DNA of 37,501 nucleotides. It comes from Phoronis ovalis. Its lineage: Eukaryota > Phoronida > Phoronidae. Below are positions 29,394 through 37,501 of the stretch, in pieces (the first letter of the stretch is position 1; every line of letters starts with the position of its first letter). The DNA lies in the NCBI GenBank assembly GCA_028565635.1, contig JAOXYB010007789.1, forward strand, positions 1 through 37,501. The letters run 5' to 3'. The notes below the pieces were generated by a model, which saw nothing but the letters and a program-made list of their open reading frames with translations, ran no database searches and was not told where the DNA came from. A program made the translations under genes and the position numbers.

Positions 29394-32017
29394 GAAACAT
29401 AAACTGTAATATGTACTACACGTACTGACAGAGTGACATATTTGTTTTTCTATGTACCAGAATTGAGGCCAACAGATGAAACATTTTTAAAAATCTTTAC
29501 GCACCTGTCCATTAGGAAAACATTTTTCTCAAGAAATTATGTTGTGTTTTTTTATACCAATTTTCCACTGAAAGCAATGGTGGGAACTGGGAAATTCTGT
29601 TAAACAAAGACACTTCTTGTACTGATTGAATATTTCAGCTACATCTTTAGCTCAGAGATTAATTCCCATAAAACAGTTAAGCCTTGTTCTGAAAGCTAAT
29701 TTATATTTATATTACAGAACATTCCACATCCTAGATCCACTGGGAATAAATGTTCATTGATAAGTCTAGAATTAAGTCTCAGCATACCGAATAAGTATGG
29801 TTAAAATATTACAAAACTAAAATTTGTAAACATATGAAAATGCTACATAAAAAATACGGTGACAAAATAACATTGACTGTCCCACACAAGCAATTATTAA
29901 AACACTTTCCTTATTTTAATAACCTGTAGTGGTCTACTTTTCTAAAACATATTAAGGTTAACTATATAACATTTCTTTGGAAAAAGATCAATAGTATGTA
30001 AGAGACCATAAAAGTACAACATTATTACTGTACACTGACTTATCTATTACTTACATCTGCACATGTAATGGAACTACTAGTATATCACCTCAGGACAGGC
30101 TCCATGAAAAAATTAACCTGTCAACTCGGAAAAGGAAACTGATTGCTAAGAGACATAAATAAATGTATTCCACAACGTATACCATCCGCAGGTTATTGTT
30201 AGCTTCTTTTTTTTTTTAAAGAAAGCTTTTTTATTGAAGAAATACAGAAACTATTATTTATGAATAGCATTACCTACCAAATATCAAACTCCAGACATCA
30301 TGTTCTTTTAATTATGGAAATTAATATTCACAGCCTTTCTAGCATATCTCATTTGCTAAAACTCATCCATCATTGATAATGTAATGTATATAATTACATC
30401 AGCGAAAATCCTAAGCTGCAGCAGTTTCAACTAATGAAAGGAAATGGCAAATAAATCTATCTTGTGTAAATCCTGAAGTGAGCTGATTTATATGGATCAA
30501 TCAATTTGTGGTATAGCTTTTATAAATTTTCTAGTTGTTTTCAAAATAATTATGCAAAACATTGAATGTAAAATACATGCAACGTTTCTAGATAATTTTA
30601 ACACCATCTACATGGAAGTTTATCTAAAATTTATAATTTTAAATTGCATTATTTAAAATTTAATTTCAGTGTTTATATTAAAACAAAACAAATTATATTG
30701 TTTTCTTCAAATTGCTCAAACTATCTGCATCTTTTAGTTTAACATTCAGTATGCATGTCTAGTAGGCAAAAGTAAAGATATTTACAAGTATTTGTTTTTC
30801 AGTATATAAATCTATGCAAACATGACTGTAATACATTCAAGCATTATGTAAGCAAAATACTGTAATTACTAAATAAATCTGCTATACCTTTACAGCAATT
30901 TTCTAGTTAAAAATTTCAGACATTTAATTTTTGTAGCATTTATTGTTTGAGCCAACATAAACAAAAGATCTGGGAAAATATATTTGGCATTATCACTTAC
31001 AAACTAAAGGTCAATTGTCGTGCAGTTAATTTTAATGCATTTGCATAAGTTAGCACTTATATGAATATCATAATGTTGCTTCTTAAGGTTCACAAAAAGA
31101 ATGTTAAGTATGGAGATTTGAAAAAATATTTACCTAAATAGATAACTGCTAGCCCTTTCTCTCCAATGCATCATCAGTGAAACATATAACCTAGCTGTCT
31201 CTGTTTTAATTCTCAACATAATTCTCATGTTGGACTGATCCATTTTAAAAAGGTGACACAGGTAGGTAAGGCAGTGGAGATTGACACAGACAGCTGAAAA
31301 TAAACTCACTTAAATTCTGAAAAGTTCAAAGACACTGAAATATGAAATATAATATATGCATATGATGAGCCCATAAATAAATATAATTTTGAACCAATTA
31401 ACAAATTTTGTTTACTTTAGAAGAAGCCAGTTCTGGTTTCCACAAGAAATAAAATCCAGAATAAAATAGAATCATAAGGTGAGCAGGCAAATGGAGCAGT
31501 TTATAGACCTGCCATATTATGTCCTACTTATACTAGTTTAATTATATGCAGCTGAGTACACTTAAAAAGAACTACTTGGAAACAATCATTCTTAAATTTT
31601 TTTTAGAAAAAGTAGTTGTAAATTAACAATCCAACATAAAATCAATTCCTGCTTAGTTACTTTTTTCTCATATATTAACTCTGATTTATTATATTATATT
31701 ATTGCACCTAAATGAAAGCAATCTGAGCTTTAACAGCACTATATTACTGCATGACATACCATTCTTACCTTATGATTCAAAATGTCCATTCCAAATGCGG
31801 TCATTTAGAAACAATCTTACTTTAAACCGAAAACAATCAAAAGTTGTATTTTATAAACTGCTGAAAAACTTAAAACATGTGAATATGACAGAAACAAAAA
31901 TTCCCTTTAATGCATTTGCACAACAAAAGCATGCTGCATATCTAGCACACCCTTTTGGCTTGCTATGCAGAGGTGATGTACATGCATAACAATTAAAACC
32001 GAAGGATTCAGACATGT

Positions 32018-32120
32018 ATGTTTATAGGTTTCTAGTTTTAACTGAACATATTAAACCTATGTTCCTGCTGGTAAAGTTTTGTCGATAATCAGTATTTATT
32101 TAACGGAAATGAAATCTTTC
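32018..32120. repeat. Dispersed repeat, second copy of the 11022 sequence
   Basis: Starts TGTATGTTTATAGGTTTCTAG and parallels 11022-11117 through CCTATGTTCCTG, CGATAATCAGTATT and GGAAATGAAATCTTTC, with one insertion of about 10 bp. TTTATT at 32095-32100 gives AATAAA on the minus strand. Confidence 0.5.
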
Positions 32121-33176
32121 TTTTAAATAACTCATAACATAAACATTATTATATAAAATGTATCGACCAAAAATATGTAGGCCTACAGGTTTGAAATAAA
32201 TCCAAATCCAAGGTTTATCCAAAGTCTTCGTACTAACAAATGAACCAACATACACACATAAAAAAAGCACATAATAAAATATAACATGCATTAATTTATA
32301 CACACACAAATATATAGGTACAGTGTGTATAAACACCCACCTATATAGTATATTTATCGGCCTATAAACATATATACATATTGTTGCTAATAAAAACTGC
32401 CATCATTGCCAAAAATATATTCTCAAATAAAATTAAAGCATTTACAATTACAGACATTGGAATATATATATAGTTACATACAATGAATGATTACAAAGTA
32501 GGGTACTAAACAGAAACTAAAAGAATAAGAAGTTGCATATAGCAAAAGAGAATCAAAATTAATAGTGTATCTATAAAATTAATGAAAAACTCCATTTTCT
32601 ATACTATTCAATTACAGAATCTAATGAATAAAAAACAAGACATATAATGAGAGGTGGTACACTCAACTATATTATCACTTGTAGCAGTATCAATTCTGGT
32701 ACAAGTATAACTCAATAATGTTTCTACTAATTCTTAAATTATTATTTAAATTAATTTGCTAATTCCAAAACCTTCGAGTCATATAGCACTGCAGTAAGAT
32801 AACTGCATGTGCATACTTTCTGGCAAGTCCATTTAACAGCACAAATAACTGTTAGATAACAATTCTAGTAGCAATCCATTGAACAACAATTATCCAGTGA
32901 ATTATTGGCAGTTAATCCAGGTGTAATAGAAAATACTCCATTTATAGGAGGCATAGTAAAAGCAAAGTAAACACTATAGAGAACAGTGTAAACTGGTCCT
33001 GGATGATTGACTAGACAACAAAGTGGGGTGAGGTATGGTCGCATACATCCACTAAAGTACAAAGACAAAGAGCTACCCTGGGGGATAGTGCCCATTCATA
33101 AATCATGATTTAAACAGTTGCTTAAATCAACTATTTAATAAATAATTTTTAAATAAAAAAAAGATGCAATTGAATG

Positions 33177-33182
33177 TTTAAT
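33177..33182 (-). terminator. Candidate polyadenylation signal of the FAAH gene
   Basis: TTTAAT on the plus strand reads ATTAAA on the minus strand about 40 nt after the FAAH stop codon. A canonical AATAAA is available only farther away (minus strand, 32100-32095). The choice between them is open. Confidence 0.25.
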
Positions 33183-33220
33183 GAATAATGCATTAAAATG
33201 CAACAGCTCACAGTTCACGC

Positions 33221-33331
33221 TTAGAGTCCAGTTTCAATGTCCTTCATAACTCGAAGACACTGTTCTTCTTGCCATGGGAGAGTCACAACTTGAACACTTA
33301 CAGGAAGACCTACGGTGCCCTTTGACAAACC
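33221..33331 (-). CDS. FAAH: FAAH last exon
   Basis: Thirty-six codons plus TAA: GLSKGTVGLPVSVQVVTLPW, then QEEQCLRVMKDIETGL. Phase 0. The tail is shorter than in mammalian FAAH and ends E-T-G-L. Confidence 0.94.
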   Translation of the reverse strand, partial: GLSKGTVGLPVSVQVVTLPWQEEQCLRVMKDIETGL

Positions 33332-36300
33332 CTTAAAAGTAAACAGGATTGCTTACTACTCAATGTAATTTGTAAAAAGAAGCGAGGTTGTTAAAATACT
33401 CCGACTAGACACTTTTGGTGCTAGCAGGGCACCTGAGTAAAAAATATTTTTTAGAGCAGTTTAGTGCAAATAATATGTGCTTAAGTCGCACCTCCCAATT
33501 GTAAATCTTAATAAACAGCAGAAATAGCATGATGGAAGAAAGTGTATGACAACTTTTGAATGGCTTGCATTGAAATTCTACATTTCAGTTTAAAGTATAA
33601 TTGAGAAAAACAATACTTTAAAACCAAAGCATTTTCTGGAAGGACAAAAACCACACAAAATTTACAACTGAGTGAAGAATTATCATATTAGATAACAGTT
33701 GTATGCTATACACTTACTTTCTTAACAATTTTATGCGAAATATCTGGAGTAGGAAACTTTTTCATTCTAGCTTCATCCTCAGCTGTAACTCTGGTTACTG
33801 GTAATGTTCCCGCAGGAAAATCTAGTAAGTTGTACAGAGATACATAGGTAATAGAAGCTGAAAGTAGAGACAAATTTCAATCAAAATTGGTTTATAAAAA
33901 TTACATGCCGAGAAAACCATTCATTAGCATGTTGGCAAATAGATTATGCTCAGAATTTGAAAATACAACCTCCAAAAGCCGACAACAGTAATGATACAAG
34001 AAACTGCTATCAACACTTGTGACAGCTATGGACCGTAAGTATAAAAAGTACTGTGTAAAAATCTGGGGGTTAAAAAACAGCTAATATTCAGATATCTTTA
34101 TATCAGATATTTTTAAGTAAACACATGCTATTTAATAAGTAGAAATACTTTTGGAAACATTCATGACAACAAATAATTAAAAACAAAACAGAAACATAAA
34201 AGTTGCACCTGTTTCTGGAATTATTCCAATCTATAAATGTTAGACCTAGATTAAAGTCTAGTTTAACACATGTACCTTCCTCATCAAAAAACTGAATATT
34301 AATATAAATTTACCCTCCAGAGAATCTTTGATCATATAAGAGAAGTGGAATATAAGCAAATTAAATTAAACTAGTCTAGTTACCATTTGCAAGGACCAAG
34401 CTGGATACATACAGTACCTAAACACTTTGCAGGATAACCAATGGGAAGAGCAGGACCAACTGACGGACACAGAACTGCATCAAGTTTTTTCTCCTTCCAG
34501 TGGTTTATGACGTTTCTTCTCCAATTCTGTCAGAGAAAAACCAAATGTAACTTTTCAAGAAATATGAAGATTTTCTAAACAGTACTAATTTTTCAGAAAA
34601 TTGCCTTTGTAAAGTTCTTGCATAAAATGACTGTCCATGCTTGGGCTTGCTAAAGTAATACTTATAATTACTGTAATGGTTTGCAACAGTTTTAGTTTCT
34701 ATTAAATTGCAAAACAGAATCTGAAATATTTGTTGTTTGATGTAATGTAATAATTTAAAATGGATTACACAAAACATTTTAATTGTAGCGTCATTTGTTA
34801 TATTTCAAAACCATGACATTGAGCAGAAACATACACAACGATTTCTAACTACAAAATTTAATTCACCTTTTTCTCTTTACTAAGTTGCCACCATTCACTC
34901 ACACTGGCACAGCCAGAACATGCTTTAAGGTGTGCATAAAAGGGATAGCTCTGCAAGAAGAAAATAACAAAATTAGAAAAGTTCAAAATTGTTCCAGTAG
35001 ATTTAATTTAATTATTGTAGTTTAAGTGATTGATATCTGAAAAGATGAAAACGTTTTAACACTTCTTTAAACAGAATTGTGTTCAAGCAAACTGAATTGC
35101 CTGAATTGGTAAGGGCAGGATAAGAGTCAGTATAGGGAAACTTTAAACTTCAACCATTACCAAAACACACTATATAAATTTCACATTATTTAATATTTCT
35201 GCATCATATATTTGCCAGACTACTAAAGAGTGCTAATATATGTTAATACACTATATCATATCACAAATATATGCCTTACAATAACAGAGGGTATTTATTA
35301 GCCACTATACATAGGTAATAAATTTAGTTTTATTGCAGTAAACATCAGTACATTACTTTGTTGCCACATCACACATTGCATTTTGTCTTTGGTTTGGGAA
35401 ACCACATTTATGTGCAGAAGGCCTATGATACTTCCCTGATGGGAATCCTACTTCTAACTCACGAACACGACTCTCCACAGGAATGAAGTTTGCACTTCAT
35501 GAATGAATTTCATCTTGTCTCTCAATTTTTAAATCTAAATCCTGGTTTTTCTCCATCAGTGGCATCCATTATTCACAGTACATACTCTGTTCATGTGGAG
35601 GCTTAAGTGTGTGCATTACAAAAATGAGATTCGGGAACTGACCATAACTGAGGTTCTCATGTGACAAGTCCTATAGGTCTGACTGTGGAACATTGTCCAT
35701 TATCATATAAGAAGTATTACCCAACAGCTGCCCCTGTAAATCAATCTAAACCAAAAAAAACAACAACGTGCTTATCAGTACTTACAAACGGTCTGCACAG
35801 CCAAGCAAACATCTTCCTAAAAAGAACTGGCATTGACAGAACATAATACAAAGGCTGCATTGAATGAGTAATACTGTCATACTTTCTGAAAAAAAGAACG
35901 TAAATTATAATATTTTCTTATACACTTCGGAGAATTGTTTAAGGTAGCGACAATTGTTTGAAAAGATAAGCATACAAAAGTATATTTGAAACGTAAAAGT
36001 CAAAAGAATATAGTAAAAAAAAAACTCATACTACATAGTTGAAACTTAGTACAACATTTCCTTACATATATACTTACAAACTGTGTCACAGATTTTTGAA
36101 ATTTTACTTGGATAAAAAAATATGAATTTTCAAAGTTTTTGCACCTCAATTTTGTTGATTTTTTGTGATACGTAAACTCGAAAAATTCATATCTTTTGAA
36201 CACTTGAAAAATTTCAAAAATCTGAGATACCGTTTTGTAACAATGCTTTTTTTTACTTATATCTTTTGAATTTTAAGTTTCAAATATTTAATGTTTTACC

Positions 36301-37192
36301 CAAAATGAAAATTGCATAGTTTAGTAACTATATATGTAAAGATTATTAGTGCAAAGTTTCAACTATATAGCTTTATTGGTTTTTTAACTTTTCAATTCTT
36401 TTGATTTTACTTTTCAAAAACTTAATTTTTTAACCCAAAATAGTATCTGTACAGGTCACACGATCTACTTGGAGAAAAATAAAGTACAGATTTAGAAAGT
36501 AAGCTGTGTACTTTCAAATTATGTGTGCTTTTAACTTAATTAGCTAAAATTTAACTTAAAGTGTAAAGTGTGAATAAATTTTGCTGAATAATATTTGCTA
36601 CCTTAAAAGTACACTTACTACAAGAAATCTTCATCTATGTCGATTGATATCGATTTGCAAAACAACTGTTAAGACACTGATATGTTTATCAAATGTTTAA
36701 AACAATCTACAAAATTCAGTTGTTGATGCAACTTGATTACTTACAAGTATGAAGATAGTTCAATTCCTTGATCAGCAAGTAACACACGTCCATAGTCCTC
36801 AATTGCTTCTTTAGCACCAGGAGGCATATACAGCACTAACTGGAAATAAAAATGTAACCTGCTTGTTTATATAGTATAGTCAGTATCTCAAAAACAGCAA
36901 CAACAAAGTGGCAGAAAGAATGCATACAACAAACACATGAGCCATATTGTATCCTATATAAGATGATACCAGAAGTTGAGAGAAGCAATACAGGATACTT
37001 AACATTACAGCACAGTAACAAACTGATCACAACTGCTTTAAATAAATAGGCAGAAATAATGCATACCTTGTGGCCCATGTCTTCTAATTTCTGTTTAGCC
37101 AGCAAAACAGCTCTTTGAGATGCAGGAGCCGAGGCAAAAAAATCAGCTTCTACATAATAACCAATTTTCAGCGGCTCCTTACTCTGATAAAT
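33221..37192 (-). CDS. FAAH: Fatty-acid amide hydrolase (FAAH1-type), C-terminal 254 aa
   Basis: Visible coding exons in transcript order: 37192-37067, 36839-36745, 35885-35786, 34950-34867, 34526-34418, 33857-33718 and 33331-33221. All introns are GT..AG and phases match (765 nt including TAA). FAAH is a membrane-bound amidase-signature serine hydrolase that degrades anandamide and related fatty-acid amides. Diagnostic segments are PLKIGYYVEADFFASAP, LCPSVGPALPIGYP, YVSLYNLLDFPAGTLPVTRV, TAEDEARM and GLPVSVQVVTLPWQEEQCLR. The LPWQEE ending favours FAAH1 over FAAH2. The Ser-Ser-Lys catalytic residues and the N-terminal membrane segment belong to exons beyond the right edge, so activity cannot be judged here. 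The gene is on the same strand as the alpha-arrestin gene, about 12 kb away. Confidence 0.94.
33332..33717 (-). other. FAAH intron (last)
   Basis: No exon or repeat recognised. Confidence 0.5.
33718..33857 (-). CDS. FAAH: FAAH penultimate exon
   Basis: Two bases completing an Ala codon plus 46 codons: SITYVSLYNLLDFPAGTLPV, then TRVTAEDEARMKKF and a short charged segment ending IVKK. Acceptor CTTTCAG; donor AAA|GTAAGT. Confidence 0.95.
33858..34417 (-). other. FAAH intron
   Basis: No exon or repeat recognised. Confidence 0.5.
34418..34526 (-). CDS. FAAH: FAAH exon (LCPSVGPALPIGYP)
   Basis: Thirty-six codons plus one base: NWRRNVINHWKEKKLDAVLC, then PSVGPALPIGYPAKCL. Corresponds to the conserved 'LDVLLTP' strand of FAAH. 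Acceptor CTGACAG; donor G|GTACTG. Confidence 0.94.
34527..34866 (-). other. FAAH intron
   Basis: No exon. The 90-codon minus-strand open frame overlapping it is not FAAH-like and crosses the exon boundary. Confidence 0.5.
34867..34950 (-). CDS. FAAH: FAAH exon (28 codons)
   Basis: SYPFYAHLKACSGCASVSEW, then WQLSKEKK; phase 0 at its 3' end. A weakly conserved helical segment in FAAH, so support comes mainly from splice sites and phase. Acceptor TTCTTGCAG; donor AAG|GTGAAT. Confidence 0.85.
34951..35785 (-). other. FAAH intron
   Basis: No exon. Alignment of the joined protein leaves no missing segment here. A GC-richer patch at about 35380-35500 has no FAAH-like frame. Confidence 0.5.
35786..35885 (-). 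CDS. FAAH: FAAH exon (KYDSITHSMQPLYYVLSMPV)
   Basis: One base completing Leu plus 33 codons, ending FRKMFAWLCRPF. Fits the FAAH segment with hydrophobic helices near the membrane-facing region. Acceptor TTTTTTCAG; donor TTT|GTAAGT. Confidence 0.88.
35943..36602. mobile_element. TTAA-flanked MITE with long subterminal inverted repeats
   Basis: Ends GGTAGC (35943-35948) and GCTACC (36597-36602) are inverted repeats, each flanked by TTAA (35939-35942 and 36603-36606). Inside, about 35992-36080 matches the reverse complement of about 36305-36415, sharing TCAAAAGAAT, ATAGTTGAAACTT and TTACATATATA. TTAA target sites are typical of piggyBac and Kolobok elements; the termini do not settle which. It lies in a FAAH intron and has no coding capacity. 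Confidence 0.65.
36745..36839 (-). CDS. FAAH: FAAH exon (LVLYMPPGAKEAIEDYGRVL)
   Basis: Thirty-one codons plus two bases: LVLYMPPGAKEAIEDYGRVL, then LADQGIELSSY. Acceptor TTTCCAG; donor GTAAGT. Joins in frame on both sides. Confidence 0.93.
37067..37192 (-). CDS. FAAH: FAAH exon (PLKIGYYVEADFFASAP)
   Basis: Forty-two codons, phase 0 at both ends: IYQSKEPLKIGYYVEADFFA, then SAPASQRAVLLAKQKLEDMG and HK. Matches the FAAH 'PLRVGYYETD' region. This is the most upstream FAAH exon in the window. Acceptor AATTTAG; donor AAG|GTATGC. Confidence 0.93.
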
Positions 37193-37501
37193 CTAAATTA
37201 AGTTGTTTAATACTGATAAGCAGAATGCACGGAAATAATTATGTTAAATTTTTATTGTTCATTACAACAGCTAGAGTTGATTACAGTCAATTTTTCTCTC
37301 CACTGGAAGAGGTCATGTTACAAGAACTCACTGGCAACTGGTGAAGAAACCACACAAGACAAATTTTTAAAATCAAAGTCGAACCAAACAAGGCTTCAAA
37401 CTAGAGACTCCCTGTTGGGATGTTTACATCTATACTACTAAATCTCCAGTGTCCGTCTGTCACTCTTTCCACCAAATATCTTCAAAACTATTATATGTAG
37501 A
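37193..37501 (-). other. FAAH intron running off the right edge
   Basis: No FAAH-like exon. TCTATACTACTA at 37429, preceded by A, looks like a canonical Helitron 5' end whose body would lie beyond the window. Confidence 0.4.

Larger units (their letters stand above)
21238..33220. other. About 12 kb without recognisable coding exons
   Basis: Should contain the 5' non-coding exon(s) and promoter of the alpha-arrestin gene and the 3' UTR of the FAAH gene, both on the minus strand, but neither boundary is visible. Supported contents are repeats: 21868-22312, 23314-23538, 23680-23832, 26695-27156, 28589-29393 and 32018-32120. Open frames here reach at most about 95 codons, and none has a recognisable domain or splice-linked partner. 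Confidence 0.5.

Noticed and set aside
31702-31989. 95-codon plus-strand open frame
   Set aside because: No recognisable motif, AT-driven composition, no splice or promoter context; consistent with chance in AT-rich DNA.
32865-33095. 76-codon minus-strand frame just downstream of the FAAH stop
   Set aside because: It is somewhat hydrophobic and locally GC-richer, but there is no family match, and it lies where the FAAH 3' UTR is expected. Too weak to call.
36000-36203. 67-codon minus-strand frame in a FAAH intron
   Set aside because: It lies inside the TTAA-flanked MITE and reads as low-complexity Phe/Lys sequence.
1-37501. A functional gene cluster or new multi-gene system
   Set aside because: The three confident genes (MFS carrier, alpha-arrestin, FAAH) belong to unrelated known families, differ in orientation and are separated by repeat-rich DNA. 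Nothing in the sequence indicates co-function.
1-37501. tRNA, rRNA, CRISPR arrays, phage or retroviral genes
   Set aside because: No cloverleaf with a TTCRANNC box, no regularly spaced identical repeats, and no reverse transcriptase, integrase or capsid-like frames were recognised by eye. A covariance-model scan would be decisive for small RNAs.

Overview
This window is nuclear genomic DNA from an animal, not a bacterial or phage accessory region. It is strongly AT-rich and has no operon structure. The only convincing coding signal is short exons bounded by GT/AG splice sites whose reading phases match across introns. The gene families, the compact introns (about 0.2-2.2 kb) and the repeat types suggest a marine invertebrate. 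The repeat types include foldback MITEs, Helitron-like elements with TGACCT-rich modules, and a family opening with a short ATGCCC...GGGCAT hairpin. A lophotrochozoan such as a mollusc is my best guess, but the phylum is inference.

Layout. (1) 395-536 (+): a possible 3'-terminal exon of an unidentified gene that runs in from the left. (2) 2482-12181 (+): a complete 11-exon gene for a 463-residue major facilitator transporter of the oxalate/formate antiporter (OFA) type. A duplicated ETS-like motif lies about 100 bp upstream of its start codon. (3) 15535-21237 (-): an alpha-arrestin (arrestin domain-containing protein) gene with seven coding exons and 404 residues. It is convergent with the transporter and has no PPxY motif. 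(4) 33221-37192 (-): the last seven coding exons (254 residues plus stop) of a fatty-acid amide hydrolase (FAAH1-type) gene. Its catalytic half lies beyond the right edge. All three gene models were built by joining exons by hand; every junction keeps frame and the joined proteins read as continuous family members.

Between and inside the genes the sequence is dominated by non-autonomous DNA repeats. These include long inverted-repeat elements at 794-1534, 5313-5975, 14450-14945, 26695-27156 and 35943-36602; the last is flanked by TTAA. A MITE family has copies at 6083-6452 and 16753-17227, the second with a perfect 12-bp flanking duplication. A third MITE at 21868-22312 carries a CRE-like palindrome, and 11117-11903 holds a tandem-module element. 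Three Helitron-like copies lie at about 8120-8900, 13030-13860 and 28589-29393. The roughly 12 kb at 21238-33220 holds no recognisable coding exon.

I see no evidence that the three genes work together; their adjacency looks like ordinary genome order. I found no tRNA, rRNA, CRISPR, phage or toxin gene. The most noteworthy items are the repeat families and the unusual C-terminus of the alpha-arrestin, not a new multi-gene system.
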